Below, in pieces: positions 19,260-28,975 of a DNA stretch of 64,000 nt. Source of the DNA: Rikenellaceae bacterium (GTDB taxonomy: Bacteria; Bacteroidota; Bacteroidia; Bacteroidales; Rikenellaceae); NCBI GenBank assembly GCA_015060045.1, contig SUZH01000009.1, positions 1 through 64,000 on the forward strand. Direction: 5' to 3'. The translations under genes and the position numbers were made by a program. Each line of letters begins with the position of its first letter. The stretch's first letter is position 1. The notes below the pieces were generated by a model. That model was given only the letters and a program-made list of their open reading frames with translations. It searched no databases and had not been told where the DNA came from.

Positions 19260-20447
19260 TTACTCAACGATCTCGATGATCTGACCGGCACCTACCGTAC
19301 GACCACCCTCGCGGATAGCGAAACGGAGACCCTCGTTCAGAGCTACGGGATAGATCAGCGTAACGGTGATCGTTACGTGGTCACCCGGCATCACCATGTC
19401 AACACCTGCGGGCAGAGCAACCTCACCGGTTACGTCCATCGTACGCAGATAGAACTGGGGACGATACTTGTTGTGGAACGGCGTGTGACGGCCACCCTCC
19501 TCCTTCTTCAGGATATAAACCTCAGCCTTGAACTGAGTGTGGGGCTTGATCGAGCCGGGCTTAGCAACTACCATACCACGCTTAACCTCCTTCTTGTCGA
19601 TACCGCGGAGCAGCAGACCTACGTTGTCACCTGCCTCACCCTCATCGAGGAGCTTGCGGAACATCTCAACACCCGTACAGGTCGACGTCAGCGACTTCTC
19701 ACCCAGACCGATGATCTCAACGGGATCACCAACGTGGATAATACCAGTCTCAATACGGCCCGTTACTACGGTACCACGACCGGTGATCGAGAATACGTCC
19801 TCAACCGGCATCAGGAAGGGCTTCTCATTCTCACGAGCGGGGATCGGAATGTACTCATCAACGCTGTTCATGAGCTCCATGATCTTCTCCTCCCACTGGG
19901 GCTCGCCATTCAGACCACCAAGGGCCGAACCGCGGATGATAGGAGCGTTGTCACCGTCGAAGTCGTACTTCGAAAGCAGGTCGCGAACCTCCATCTCAAC
20001 CAGGTCGAGCATCTCGGGATCGTCAACCATGTCGCACTTGTTCAGGAAAACAACGATGCGGGGAACGTTCACCTGCTTAGCCAGCAGAACGTGCTCGTTC
20101 GTCTGGGGCATCGGACCGTCGGTTGCAGCTACTACGAGGATGGCACCGTCCATCTGGGCAGCACCCGTTACCATGTTCTTAACGTAGTCGGCGTGGCCCG
20201 GGCAGTCTACGTGAGCGTAGTGACGGCCAGCCGTCTGATACTCAACGTGCGAGGTGTTAATCGTAATACCACGCTCCTTCTCCTCGGGTGCGTTGTCGAT
20301 CGAATCGAACGAACGGAGCTCCGACAAACCATTCTTAGCCAGAACGGTCGTAATAGCAGCCGTCAGCGTCGTCTTACCGTGGTCTACGTGACCGATAGTA
20401 CCGATGTTCACGTGCGGTTTCGAACGGTCAAATTTTTCTTTTGCCAT
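19260..20447 (-). CDS. tuf: Elongation factor Tu
   Basis: 395 residues. The P-loop GHVDHGKTT, the switch II region [12 protein letters not shown] and the guanine-specific NKCD are intact, followed by domains 2 and 3. It carries aminoacyl-tRNA to the ribosome. It sits after the tRNA-Thr, tRNA-Tyr and tRNA-Gly genes, as in the E. coli thrU-tyrU-glyT-thrT-tufB operon. Confidence 0.98.
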   Translation of the reverse strand: MAKEKFDRSKPHVNIGTIGHVDHGKTTLTAAITTVLAKNGLSELRSFDSIDNAPEEKERGITINTSHVEYQTAGRHYAHVDCPGHADYVKNMVTGAAQMDGAILVVAATDGPMPQTNEHVLLAKQVNVPRIVVFLNKCDMVDDPEMLDLVEMEVRDLLSKYDFDGDNAPIIRGSALGGLNGEPQWEEKIMELMNSVDEYIPIPARENEKPFLMPVEDVFSITGRGTVVTGRIETGIIHVGDPVEIIGLGEKSLTSTCTGVEMFRKLLDEGEAGDNVGLLLRGIDKKEVKRGMVVAKPGSIKPHTQFKAEVYILKKEEGGRHTPFHNKYRPQFYLRTMDVTGEVALPAGVDMVMPGDHVTITVTLIYPVALNEGLRFAIREGGRTVGAGQIIEIVE

Positions 20448-20538
20448 AGTTGTATAAGTTTTAAAGTATAATGTTGTTACTTCTTTTCGTTTTTGTGGGC
20501 TTTGGTCGTCTGCCTCAACCTACGACCTCGGCCCTTGG

Positions 20539-20611
20539 AGCGGAAGACGAGGCTCAAACTCGCGACCCTTAGCTTGGAAGGCTAATGCTCTATCAACTGA
20601 GCTACTTCCGC
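20539..20611 (-). tRNA. tRNA-Gly (anticodon TCC)
   Basis: Acceptor GCGGAAG pairs with CTTCCGC and the anticodon stem TTAGC/GCTAA holds CTTCCAA with TCC. The discriminator is T, as usual for glycine. It is the third tRNA of the operon, 91 bases before tuf. Confidence 0.95.
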
Positions 20612-20796
20612 AAAAACGTACCGAATCAGAGCACACCAACCCTTACCCACGACACAAAGGCAGCTCCTTTCAGAACCCCCTTTTAGCGACCCGCTCTTGC
20701 AAGCCGGTCCTTTTCAAGAAAAGGGACTCAATTCTGCGCCCCTCTCCAACATGTCGCCTCGGGTTTTGCAACTCCAATCGGCACTCTTCTTATAAG

Positions 20797-20879
20797 TGGG
20801 AAGTGATGGATTCGAACCACCGAAGGTAAAAACCAGCAGATTTACAGTCTGCCCCATTTGGCCACTCTGGTAACTTCCC
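20797..20879 (-). tRNA. tRNA-Tyr (anticodon GTA)
   Basis: Class II tRNA of 83 bases with a long variable arm. Acceptor GGGAAGT pairs with ACTTCCC, the anticodon stem GCAGA/TCTGC holds CTGTAAA with GTA, and the discriminator is A. Confidence 0.95.
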
Positions 20880-20944
20880 TTGTTTGCTCACGAGGTTTCG
20901 CTTCGTTTCCAAAGCCTCACCTCTTATTCCAGCCCCCTCGATTG

Positions 20945-21017
20945 AGCCGATGGAGGGACTCGAACCCACGGCCGCCTGATTACAAATCAAGTGCTCTGCC
21001 AACTGAGCTACATCGGC
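20945..21017 (-). tRNA. tRNA-Thr (anticodon TGT)
   Basis: Acceptor GCCGATG pairs with CATCGGC and the anticodon loop TTTGTAA gives TGT. The T-arm has GTTCGAGT. It is the first gene of the tRNA-tuf operon, 21 bases from its promoter. Confidence 0.95.
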
Positions 21018-21038
21018 AATTTTAACCGTTTCGGATTG

Positions 21039-21068
21039 CAAAAGTATGCATAAAAAATTTATCGACAA
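21039..21068 (-). promoter_or_regulatory. Promoter of the tRNA-tuf-secE-ribosomal protein operon
   Basis: On the minus strand TTG (21068-21066), 19-base spacer, TACTTTTG (21046-21039). This is an exact Bacteroidota consensus just ahead of tRNA-Thr. It is the only full consensus promoter I found for the whole minus-strand cluster. Confidence 0.85.
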
Positions 21069-21236
21069 AATTTTTCGTCAAAAATTTTTCATTTTTCTTC
21101 GTGCGTCAAAGAGCCCTGATTCTTCCGCCATTTGGTTTAGCTCCACCATTGGCGGGAAATCGGGTGCAAATATACGATAGTTTTTACAATAAACAAAACC
21201 TTGGGATTCTTTTTCGCGTAACAAATTAAAAAAAAT

Positions 21237-21263
21237 GCGAGGGCCCCGTTTTGGAGCCCTCGC
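21237..21263 (-). terminator. Terminator after the SusD-like gene
   Basis: GCGAGGGC and GCCCTCGC form an 8-base stem, followed on the minus strand by a long T run. Confidence 0.88.
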
Positions 21264-21283
21264 GTTGGATAAATTGCGAACGA

Positions 21284-23437
21284 TTAGTTCATGAAACCAT
21301 AGCCGTTCAGGAAACCACCCGTAGCAACTACGTTCGGCGTGAAGGGCCAGGTGTAGACCGGAGCGGTCTCGAAGTCGTAGCCGTTGAAGAACTTGTTGTA
21401 GTAGTCCTCCTCGTTGGCTACGAGTGCCTTACCCCACTCCTCCTTGGTGTAACCGGCAGCCTCCAAAGCGGCACCGTCAACCTTCTCGAAGAGACCCTGG
21501 ATAGCCAGGTTGGTCTTCGTTGCACCCGTGTAGGTAAAACCACCGGCTGCACATACCGACTCCCAGTTGTCGTGCTGACCACGCCACGAAGGATAAACCA
21601 GCTCCTTCTTGGCAGGATCTGCCAGCTGAGTCTCCGAAGCCTGAGCCGTCAGACGATAACCCAGCACAGCATTACCGTCTACGAGCTTCGTATATACATA
21701 GTCCGAAATCACGTTACCGTTCTCGAACTCGTAGTAACCGTTAGCCTTCAGACCCTCGATCATAGCCTTCGTCAGCTCCTTCACGGCCTTGATCTTCTCG
21801 CCGATGAAGCCCGAGCGAATCAGCGTGTAGCGACGATCGCCCTCACCTGCATACTCGAAACCACGCTCGTCGATGATAGCCTCTACCAGCGAAGCGCGCG
21901 ATGCGATGAAAGCATCCGTGTTAGCCTTACCTGCGGGGAACGAACGCTCGCGAACGATCTTCAGGTACTGCTTAGCGGTAGCCTCGTCACCCGTTACGGC
22001 GCAAGCCTCTGCATAACCCAGGTAAACCTCAGCCATACGCATGTAGGGAGCATTGATACCCGACTTACGCTGAGCCGAGTAGGGCATATCCTGGCGATTC
22101 TCATCCCACTTGTTGAGCGAGAGACCACCACCGTTCGACTGCGAACCCGGCGCCATGGGGAGCAGTTTCTCCGAACCGTCACCCTTGCTACCCGTAACGG
22201 CGATCGAAACGTCACGACGCATGTCGTTCGGATCGAACATACCATAGTAGAAAGCGGGGTTGATACGACCCTGACCGTAGTTCTTACAAGGCATACCGGC
22301 TTTAGTCGTCAGCTTCGAACCACCGGCCGAAGGACGACCGAACGAGTAGGGACGTGCGTCGTTACCCGAACCCATCGTCATCACGATCTCATAGATCGAC
22401 TCGTCTGCCAACGTCTCAGCCTTGGTCTCGTGCATCTGCTCGAAGAAGTACTGATAGGGGTTGTTGTACTGACGGGCAGCCTCGTTCTTACGGGGATCCG
22501 TCAGGTGGAACTTAGCCGTACCGGGGTTCTCCAATACCTTACCGAAGTAGGTCTTGGCAATCTCGTAGAACTTCTTATAGTCCGTACGACGATTGTAAAC
22601 GGCGTTGTCGGCGCTGGCATTTACCTTACCCTTCTGCTCGAACGAGATCACGTTACCATCGATGTCGTGGTACGTAATGTCCGAACGGCGCGTGTGGTAA
22701 CCACCGGCCTCGAGAGCCATACGACCAATCAGACCCTGTACATAGGTACGCGTAATCTGGCTGGCATCCGTGCCCTTCTCGCCCAGACGATACATGATGG
22801 GCTCTACGCGCTGCAGGTCAGCGAGACATGCCTCGAAGATCGAGTCACGACCTACCAGACCACCTGCGGGCTCACCGAACGTGTCGTTATAGGGAACATC
22901 ACCGTAGTACTTAATCAGCTCACGGTAGCAGGTAGCGCGGATAGCGATAGCCTCACCGTAGAGGTTCAGAATGTCGGTCGGCTGACCGGCTGCAATCTGC
23001 TCCTCGAAGCCCGGCATAGCCTCCATAGCCGAAATCACGGCATTGGCCTTCGAGATCGTGTTGAACGAACGAGCATAGCCGTTCGAGGGCGACTCCTTCT
23101 GGTAACCCGTAGCTACGTACGAACCGGTTACCGTACCATTTACATAGAAGCACTCTGGTTCGTGACGCGGAAGCTGGGCCGTATAGGACTCAGGGTGACG
23201 CTCGATATCCGAGCCGGTCACGTCCATTGCATAGTAGAAACCGTCACCAAAGAGGTCATTCTGGATAGCATCGCGGAAGGCCTCATAGGTACCGTCCATA
23301 GCCGCGCGAGCCGTCGTCATATTCGAGAAGACGAAGTCACCATCTACAACCGAGGGCGACGAGGTCTCCAGGAACTCGCTGCACGAGGTAGTTGCAAGTG
23401 CAGCTACACAAAGCGCAGAATAAAATATTTTTTTCAT
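21284..23437 (-). CDS. SusD/RagB-family nutrient-binding outer-membrane lipoprotein
   Basis: 717 residues. The lipoprotein signal MKKIFYSALCVAALATTSC ends at Cys19. The rest has the SusD-like repeats of TPR type, with the recognisable C-terminal segment YMRMAEVYLGYAEAC. Such proteins form a lid over the SusC channel and bind the substrate. At 717 residues it is longer than the usual 450-620. The gene lies 21 bases after the SusC gene and closes a two-gene operon. No glycosidase, peptidase, regulator or anti-sigma gene is attached, so the substrate is unknown. Confidence 0.95.
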   Translation of the reverse strand: MKKIFYSALCVAALATTSCSEFLETSSPSVVDGDFVFSNMTTARAAMDGTYEAFRDAIQNDLFGDGFYYAMDVTGSDIERHPESYTAQLPRHEPECFYVNGTVTGSYVATGYQKESPSNGYARSFNTISKANAVISAMEAMPGFEEQIAAGQPTDILNLYGEAIAIRATCYRELIKYYGDVPYNDTFGEPAGGLVGRDSIFEACLADLQRVEPIMYRLGEKGTDASQITRTYVQGLIGRMALEAGGYHTRRSDITYHDIDGNVISFEQKGKVNASADNAVYNRRTDYKKFYEIAKTYFGKVLENPGTAKFHLTDPRKNEAARQYNNPYQYFFEQMHETKAETLADESIYEIVMTMGSGNDARPYSFGRPSAGGSKLTTKAGMPCKNYGQGRINPAFYYGMFDPNDMRRDVSIAVTGSKGDGSEKLLPMAPGSQSNGGGLSLNKWDENRQDMPYSAQRKSGINAPYMRMAEVYLGYAEACAVTGDEATAKQYLKIVRERSFPAGKANTDAFIASRASLVEAIIDERGFEYAGEGDRRYTLIRSGFIGEKIKAVKELTKAMIEGLKANGYYEFENGNVISDYVYTKLVDGNAVLGYRLTAQASETQLADPAKKELVYPSWRGQHDNWESVCAAGGFTYTGATKTNLAIQGLFEKVDGAALEAAGYTKEEWGKALVANEEDYYNKFFNGYDFETAPVYTWPFTPNVVATGGFLNGYGFMN

Positions 23438-23458
23438 AGCTATAATCTCGTTTTAGGA

Positions 23459-26400
23459 TTAGAACGTAACATTAAGACCAAACGTGTAGGTACGCGTCTT
23501 GGGATATGCGTTGTAGTCGTAGTTGGGGGTCGGGAAACCATCTACACCACCCGAACCGGTGTTCACGTCGGGATCCAGACCCGAGTAACCCGTCAGGCAG
23601 AAGAGGTTCGAACCGGTGAAGTAAACGCGGATCTTCTCGATCTTGATCTTCTTCAGCCACTTCGAAGGCAGCGAGTAACCAACCGTCAGGTTCTGCAGGC
23701 GCAGGTACGAAGCATCCTCGATGAAGTCCGACGAAACGAGTGCGAACTGCGAGTGAGCCATCGGCTGCTTAGCGTGCTGGTTCATAGCATCCAACTGTGC
23801 GGGATCCCAAACGAGACCCAGATCACCGTTAGCATCTACACCGTAGATCTTGTAGCAGTCCGAAACCAGTGCAAGGTGGTTAGCACCCAGGTTGTTATCC
23901 TTGTTACCCCAGAGCGAGTGCATAGCGTTGGCGTTGTAGATCTTACCGCCGATCTGATACGTGAAGGCTGCCGAGAAATCGAGACCCTTCCAGTTACCGT
24001 TCAGCGTGAAACCACCCGTGTGCTTTGCCATCATCTCACCTACGATCGTCTCATCCGACAGGTCGAGAACGCCATTGCCGTCCAGATCCTTGAACTTCGG
24101 CATACCGGGGTAAGCCAGCTGACCCTCAGCAACGTGCTTCGAGAGGTCGGTGTTCTGATACGAAACGAGCGAAGCGGTGATGTCGGGTACACCCGGCTTC
24201 AGCGTATAGATGCCGTCAGCATAGGTGAAGTCGTCGGTCGTATAGAAACCGTCGGCCTCGAAGCCCATTACCGTACCTACGGGCTGACCCACGCGGATCA
24301 CGTAGTCGTAGTTCGGGAAGCGAGCCGTCGAACCCCAACCGGTGTGAGCATCAGCCAGTGCGTTGTCATCGATAGCCTCGATATTGTTCTTGTTGAAGCT
24401 GTAGGTTACATTCAGCGAGAGGTTGAAATCCTTCTTGCGAACCAGGTCAGCGCCCAAAGCAACCTCAATACCCTTGTTCGAGGTCTCGGCTACGTTGCGG
24501 AACTGATACGAGTAACCCGACGATGCGTCGGTCGGAACCTTCATCAGGATATCGTTCGTCGAATTCCAGTAACCATCGATAGCACCACGCAGACGGCCAT
24601 TCCAGAAGCTGAAATCAAGACCGATGTTACGCGACGTCGTGGTCTCCCACTTCAGATCGGGATTCGGCTGCATGTCACCCGGCAGGTAGATCGTCTCACC
24701 GGCAGCATTCGTACCGGTCTTCCACGTACCCTTCCAGAGCGAAGCGCTGATGTTATCGGCTCCCGACGTACCATACGACAGACGGAGCTTCAAGTTATCC
24801 AGCCAATCGCGCGTATTCTCCATGAAGGCCTCATCCGAGATGCGCCATGCGGCAGCAGCTGCGGGGAAGTAACCCCACTGGTTGTTCTCGGCGAACTTCG
24901 ACGAAGCATCGGCACGGAACGTAGCCGTCAACAGATACTTACCCTTGTACGAATAGTTGGCACGACCGAAGAACGAAACGGTCTTCGAGGGGGTACCGAT
25001 CGAGTTCGACCAGTTCGAGAGCTGACCGCTCGTCTTGAAGCCACCCGTACCGTACATGTTCATCATACCGAAGGCATCCTCCATCGTGAACTCCGAAGGA
25101 TAGTCGTAACCGGTGAAGGCCGAGCTGTTCGACTTCGAAGCCAGCATCTCGTTACCAACCAGTACCGACAGCGAGTGATCCTCACCCAGGCCCTGTACCT
25201 CATAGTTCAAGGTCGTAGCCCAACGCAGGCCGTAACCATTACCCTTCGAGAGCTTAGCCGTGTTGTAGGCGTTACCCGAAGCCTCCGAACCGGCATCCCA
25301 GGTCTGCGTCTCCGACCAGTTGCGGTTGAGCGACAGCTCGGTCTTGGCCGTCATACCCTTGAAAGGCTGCCAGGTCAGACCACCGCGAGCGCGGATGCGC
25401 TGGTTGGTTGCAACCTCCGTATAGTTGTCGATAACAGCCAGCGGGTTCATCGAGGTCGATACGTTAGCACCACCCTGACCCATGTACGACTCGTTATCCT
25501 CACCGAACGGATTGTCGATCGGACGATACTGGTAAGCCGAGGTCGACAGACCATACTGCGTACCATTGCGCTTGATATCCGAGTAACGAACATCTGCATC
25601 AAAGGTCAGCGTCTTAGCCAGCTTGTGCGAGAACTTGATGTTGGCATTCCAGCGACGGAAACCCGACTTGATACGGATACCCTCATCCTCGAGGTAGTTG
25701 ATCGTAGCATAGAGGTTCGTCTTATCCGTACCGGTCGAGAGCGATACGTCGTGGCTCTGAGCATAAGCCGACTCCATCAGGTCATTCACATAGTTGTGAG
25801 CCTTCACGCCCTTATACTTATCCAGGTTGTTGCCATACTTCGAACCCAGACCGAAGTACTTAGCTACGTTATCAGCATAGCTCGAACCGGTCTCCATACC
25901 CTGCGACCAGGTGTAGAGTACATAGTCGTAAGCATCCATTACGTCGAGGATCTCGGGCTTCGACTTGATCTGATAGTAACCGTTGTAGCGAACCGTGGTC
26001 TTCTGCTCCTTCTGAGCACCCTTCGTCGTTACAAGGATAACACCGTTAGCACCACGAGCACCGTAGATAGCCGTCGAAGCAGCATCCTTCAGTACGTCGA
26101 TCGACTCGATGTTGTCGGCCGGAATATCGTCAATCGAGCTAACCTGTACACCGTCCACGATAAAGAGCGGCTCGTTCGACTGCGTAATCGAACCACCACC
26201 ACGTACACGGATCGACATACCGGCACCCGGACGACCGTCCTGCGAGGTTACCTGTACACCGGGAAGCTGACCCTGCAGGGCCTGTGCGATGTTGGCTACG
26301 GGGTTGGCAGCGAGCTTCTCACCCGTTACCGAAGCCACCGAACCGGTCAAATCACGACGCTTTACGGTGCCGTAACCGATCACTACGACGTCCTCAATAC

Positions 26401-26704
26401 CCGTAGCATCCTCCTGCAAGGTTACCTCGACCGAGGTCTTACCTGCAACAGCTACGCGTGCATCCGTCATACCGATGTACGATACAACCAGCACATTGTT
26501 CTTTGCATCAGGTACGTTGAGCGAGAACGAACCGTCTACACCCGTACTCGTACCGAGAGTTGTGCCATCCACAACAACGGCTGCACCAATCACGGGCTCA
26601 CCGGCTGCGTCTTTCACGACTCCCCTCACAGTCTGGGCCTCCGCAACAAAAGCGAAGCCCAAGCCCAACACGAAGGTCAGGACAAACTTGAGAAAGTTTT
26701 TCAT
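23459..26704 (-). CDS. SusC/RagA-family TonB-linked outer-membrane transporter
   Basis: 1081 residues. A signal peptide (about 1-24, ending AEAQ) is followed by a carboxypeptidase-regulatory-like domain (about 25-105), the TonB-box and plug region (about 105-225, with VVVIGYGTVKRRDLTGSV and the SusC signature GARGANGVILVTTK), and a 22-strand barrel ending TFGLNVTF. It imports oligomers across the outer membrane using TonB energy, together with the SusD-like protein. No STN domain is present, so it should not signal through an anti-sigma factor. Confidence 0.96.
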   Translation of the reverse strand: MKNFLKFVLTFVLGLGFAFVAEAQTVRGVVKDAAGEPVIGAAVVVDGTTLGTSTGVDGSFSLNVPDAKNNVLVVSYIGMTDARVAVAGKTSVEVTLQEDATGIEDVVVIGYGTVKRRDLTGSVASVTGEKLAANPVANIAQALQGQLPGVQVTSQDGRPGAGMSIRVRGGGSITQSNEPLFIVDGVQVSSIDDIPADNIESIDVLKDAASTAIYGARGANGVILVTTKGAQKEQKTTVRYNGYYQIKSKPEILDVMDAYDYVLYTWSQGMETGSSYADNVAKYFGLGSKYGNNLDKYKGVKAHNYVNDLMESAYAQSHDVSLSTGTDKTNLYATINYLEDEGIRIKSGFRRWNANIKFSHKLAKTLTFDADVRYSDIKRNGTQYGLSTSAYQYRPIDNPFGEDNESYMGQGGANVSTSMNPLAVIDNYTEVATNQRIRARGGLTWQPFKGMTAKTELSLNRNWSETQTWDAGSEASGNAYNTAKLSKGNGYGLRWATTLNYEVQGLGEDHSLSVLVGNEMLASKSNSSAFTGYDYPSEFTMEDAFGMMNMYGTGGFKTSGQLSNWSNSIGTPSKTVSFFGRANYSYKGKYLLTATFRADASSKFAENNQWGYFPAAAAAWRISDEAFMENTRDWLDNLKLRLSYGTSGADNISASLWKGTWKTGTNAAGETIYLPGDMQPNPDLKWETTTSRNIGLDFSFWNGRLRGAIDGYWNSTNDILMKVPTDASSGYSYQFRNVAETSNKGIEVALGADLVRKKDFNLSLNVTYSFNKNNIEAIDDNALADAHTGWGSTARFPNYDYVIRVGQPVGTVMGFEADGFYTTDDFTYADGIYTLKPGVPDITASLVSYQNTDLSKHVAEGQLAYPGMPKFKDLDGNGVLDLSDETIVGEMMAKHTGGFTLNGNWKGLDFSAAFTYQIGGKIYNANAMHSLWGNKDNNLGANHLALVSDCYKIYGVDANGDLGLVWDPAQLDAMNQHAKQPMAHSQFALVSSDFIEDASYLRLQNLTVGYSLPSKWLKKIKIEKIRVYFTGSNLFCLTGYSGLDPDVNTGSGGVDGFPTPNYDYNAYPKTRTYTFGLNVTF

Positions 26705-26779
26705 TGTAAAAGATTTTAGTTAATAGTGGTTTTGTTTACTATCCTGTTTGCATGTGGACATAAGACCACATTTAATAAA

Positions 26780-26809
26780 CAAAAATAACTCGTTTTTTTC
26801 AATTTACAA
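26780..26809 (-). promoter_or_regulatory. Promoter of the SusC/SusD operon
   Basis: Minus-strand TTG (26809-26807), 19-base spacer, TATTTTTG (26787-26780). It leaves a leader of roughly 70 bases before the start codon. Confidence 0.8.
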
Positions 26810-27136
26810 ATTATTTTCACTCTTTTCCTACATTATTAGATATCAATCGCCGTTATAGAGGCCTCCAGAGGGTGTTTCATTTTTTTCGACACAAGCCTCT
26901 GACGGGAAGAAATTTCTATATTTTTTTTAATATTTAACCCCTATTTTTCGATTTCCGGACGAGAAATTTCGCTGTTCTTAAGATTTTTTATTACTTAAAA
27001 CCCCATTTTAACTAACACATTCAAGCGCCCGTCGATACCTATATTATATAGTGGCCTTATGGGTACCGATTCGGAGACCTATCGTCCGCAAAGCATTCAT
27101 AGTCACGAGTGGCATCTTTTACAATGAAAAAGTGAA
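26810..27136. other. AT-rich intergenic region upstream of the SusC gene
   Basis: A very AT-rich stretch with no convincing gene, tRNA or repeat. It probably holds upstream control sequences for the SusC/SusD operon, but no operator could be recognised. Confidence 0.4.
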
Positions 27137-27160
27137 GGGCGGAATTTTGCAATTCCGCCC
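27137..27160 (-). terminator. Terminator after the coiled-coil lipoprotein gene
   Basis: GGGCGGAAT and ATTCCGCCC form a 9-base stem with a 6-base loop. A short T-rich run follows on the minus strand. Confidence 0.8.
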
Positions 27161-27197
27161 CTCTTCTCGTTTGACACCCGCTACGTGGGGTCGACGA

Positions 27198-28061
27198 TTA
27201 CTTATAGCTAACGATCAGCACCTTCGAGCTCTCCCAGAAGCGTACCGGATCGGTAATCACCAACTTCAGCACCACCTTATTATCAGCCTCAATCAGCTGA
27301 TATGAGCCTTCGGGATGCGCCGTCACGACCGTCACCTTCTTTTGGCGAATCGGCACCTCGAGTAATTCGCGCGAATCAACCAGCGTAAACTCATCCAGAT
27401 TACCCTCGGCAGCCGTCAGCGTGCGACCGATAAAACCGCGTTTGTCGATCACGTTCGCCTCGCGCAGCGCCTTCTCCTGGCCGACAATGTAATAAACCGC
27501 GTGCAACTCACCGTCCAACATAGCGTTGTCGAAGGTCAACGAATCGACCTCCTTCTTGCGTTCGGCAATCTCGGTCGAGAGTTTATCCTCCAACTCCTCC
27601 ACCTCGACGCTCATCTCGGCCACGCGCGTACGTAGTTGCTTAATCTCGGTATTTTTATCATCCAGCTGGCCGTTCAGATCCGAAATCAGGTGCTCCAGGC
27701 TCTTGATCTTCACATTGGCCTTCCGCAGCTGAGCCGCCGTACGCTCCATACCGGCCAGACGCTCGCGGTTCTCCTGCATCAACTCGTCGATGGCTGCGAT
27801 ATCGCTGTTGATCTGGTCGATCGGGCGACGAATACCCTCCGGATCGACTGCCGTAATGATATTTTCACGCACCTTGATACGGGCCAGGTTGTCCGTGATG
27901 GCGTTGATGTCGGCAAAGACCGTCTCGATCAACGAATCCTTCGTACGGACCACTTGTGCCAGCGAATCGCGCTGCGACTCGGTCTCCAGCGCCACCTGCT
28001 TCGACACACACGACGGGAAGAGGCAAACCACTACCAAAAGCGAATAGATCAGTTTTTTCAT
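27198..28061 (-). CDS. Putative coiled-coil lipoprotein of unknown function
   Basis: 287 residues from the chosen start at 28061. An in-frame ATG 75 bases upstream would add a sequence with no signal character, whereas the chosen start gives a clean lipoprotein signal MKKLIYSLLVVVCLFPSC with Cys18. Residues about 25-180 are rich in Glu, Lys, Asp and Leu and look like a long coiled coil (for example LISDLNGQLDDKNTEIKQLR). A compact C-terminal part (about 185-287) follows. It is not adjacent to an obvious partner. The function is not recognised; a periplasmic scaffold anchored to a membrane is a guess. Confidence 0.8.
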   Translation of the reverse strand: MKKLIYSLLVVVCLFPSCVSKQVALETESQRDSLAQVVRTKDSLIETVFADINAITDNLARIKVRENIITAVDPEGIRRPIDQINSDIAAIDELMQENRERLAGMERTAAQLRKANVKIKSLEHLISDLNGQLDDKNTEIKQLRTRVAEMSVEVEELEDKLSTEIAERKKEVDSLTFDNAMLDGELHAVYYIVGQEKALREANVIDKRGFIGRTLTAAEGNLDEFTLVDSRELLEVPIRQKKVTVVTAHPEGSYQLIEADNKVVLKLVITDPVRFWESSKVLIVSYK

Positions 28062-28138
28062 AACGTGCAACATGTTGTTATTTATTGAATACGAAGATAC
28101 AAAATAAATCGGAAGATGTGACAAAAAAGAGCACAAAA

Positions 28139-28167
28139 AAAGTGGATCACCTTTTGTGATCCACTTT
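28139..28167 (-). terminator. Terminator after rpmE2
   Basis: AAAGTGGATCAC pairs with GTGATCCACTTT across a loop of CTTTT. A and T runs on both sides would let it act in both directions. Confidence 0.9.
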
Positions 28168-28182
28168 TTCGACTGACGAAAC

Positions 28183-28452
28183 TTACTTCGCAGCGTTCTT
28201 CTTATCGTAGCGCTTTGCGTAGCGGCTCATAAACTTATCAACGCGACCAGCGGTATCTACGAGCTTCATCTGACCCGTATAGAACGGGTGCGACGTGTTC
28301 GAGATCTCCATCTTATACACGGGATAGGTTTCGCCGTTCACCTCAATAGTCTCTTTCGTCGAAACGGCGGACCGACACAAAAACACGTGGTCATTCGACA
28401 TATCCTTGAATGCCACCAAACGATAATTCTCCGGATGAATACCCTTTTTCAT
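28183..28452 (-). CDS. rpmE2: 50S ribosomal protein L31, type B
   Basis: 89 residues, beginning MKKGIHPENYRLVAFKDMS. It lacks the paired CxxC zinc ligands of type A L31 and has the extended middle typical of the zinc-free type B form. It belongs to the large ribosomal subunit. In many bacteria the type B paralogue is used when zinc is scarce, but in Bacteroidota it is often the only copy. Confidence 0.95.
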   Translation of the reverse strand: MKKGIHPENYRLVAFKDMSNDHVFLCRSAVSTKETIEVNGETYPVYKMEISNTSHPFYTGQMKLVDTAGRVDKFMSRYAKRYDKKNAAK

Positions 28453-28492
28453 TTGCGTTTTTGTTTTTAATGTGTTATTTGCTTAAGCGCGA

Positions 28493-28523
28493 CAAAGGTA
28501 GATAATGTTTTCAGGAAAACCAA
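28493..28523 (-). promoter_or_regulatory. Likely promoter of rpmE2
   Basis: Minus-strand TTG (28523-28521), 20-base spacer, TACCTTTG (28500-28493). Confidence 0.65.
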
Positions 28524-28589
28524 ATCTTCGGTAAAGATTTTTCGCAGCAAAGCTATCTTTCCACCTCTTAAGGCCTTATCGTGCCTGGT

Positions 28590-28907
28590 CTACCCCTCCT
28601 TTTTGAACTTCTTGGCGCAGCGATTCACATAAATCACCACCGCCACCAGCAGGCCGACGGGGATCCAGACCAGCATCGTCAGCAAAAGCCCCTTGGTCGG
28701 CATCAAGGGTGCCAAGAGCATAAAAGGAATGCCGGCATACATCCCGTTCGACGCCAGACGACCGATGCGATGCAGGTCTATCTTCTCTCGCTTCTTGCGC
28801 GGCATGGTGTTGTAGCCCGCCATTGTTTCGGGATGATGACGCACCAAGAGCGCAATCAAGCCCCACACCAACGCCGGAATCAGCACACCCACAAACATTG
28901 CCAACAT
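28590..28907 (-). CDS. Small membrane protein, DUF3784-like
   Basis: 105 residues with an N-terminal transmembrane helix (about 4-22) and two more (about 60-72 and 75-95). The segment MAGYNTMPRKKREKIDLHRIGRL resembles the DUF3784 signature, in which a GYNT motif follows the first helix. The function is unknown. It ends Lys-rich (CAKKFKKEG), presumably on the cytoplasmic side. Confidence 0.75.
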   Translation of the reverse strand: MLAMFVGVLIPALVWGLIALLVRHHPETMAGYNTMPRKKREKIDLHRIGRLASNGMYAGIPFMLLAPLMPTKGLLLTMLVWIPVGLLVAVVIYVNRCAKKFKKEG

Positions 28908-28939
28908 ACCTTATAAAAAAGCCATTTTAGACATACAAG

Positions 28940-28967
28940 GAAGGTCGCCCACAATCGAGCGACCTTC
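28940..28967 (-). terminator. Hairpin downstream of eno
   Basis: GAAGGTCGC pairs with GCGACCTTC (9 base pairs). The following minus-strand bases are only moderately T-rich, so termination is likely but not certain. Confidence 0.6.
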
Positions 28968-28975
28968 TACTACCC

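Noticed and set aside
20790..21068. A 92-codon minus-strand frame over the tRNA-Tyr and tRNA-Thr genes
   Set aside because: It is a translation of two clear tRNA genes and the promoter region.
21251..26719. A very long plus-strand open frame (over 1800 codons) opposite the SusC/SusD genes, and similar frames opposite rpoB, rpoC and others
   Set aside because: They mirror codon bias of the real genes, have no recognisable domains and are low-complexity in Arg, Leu and Thr.
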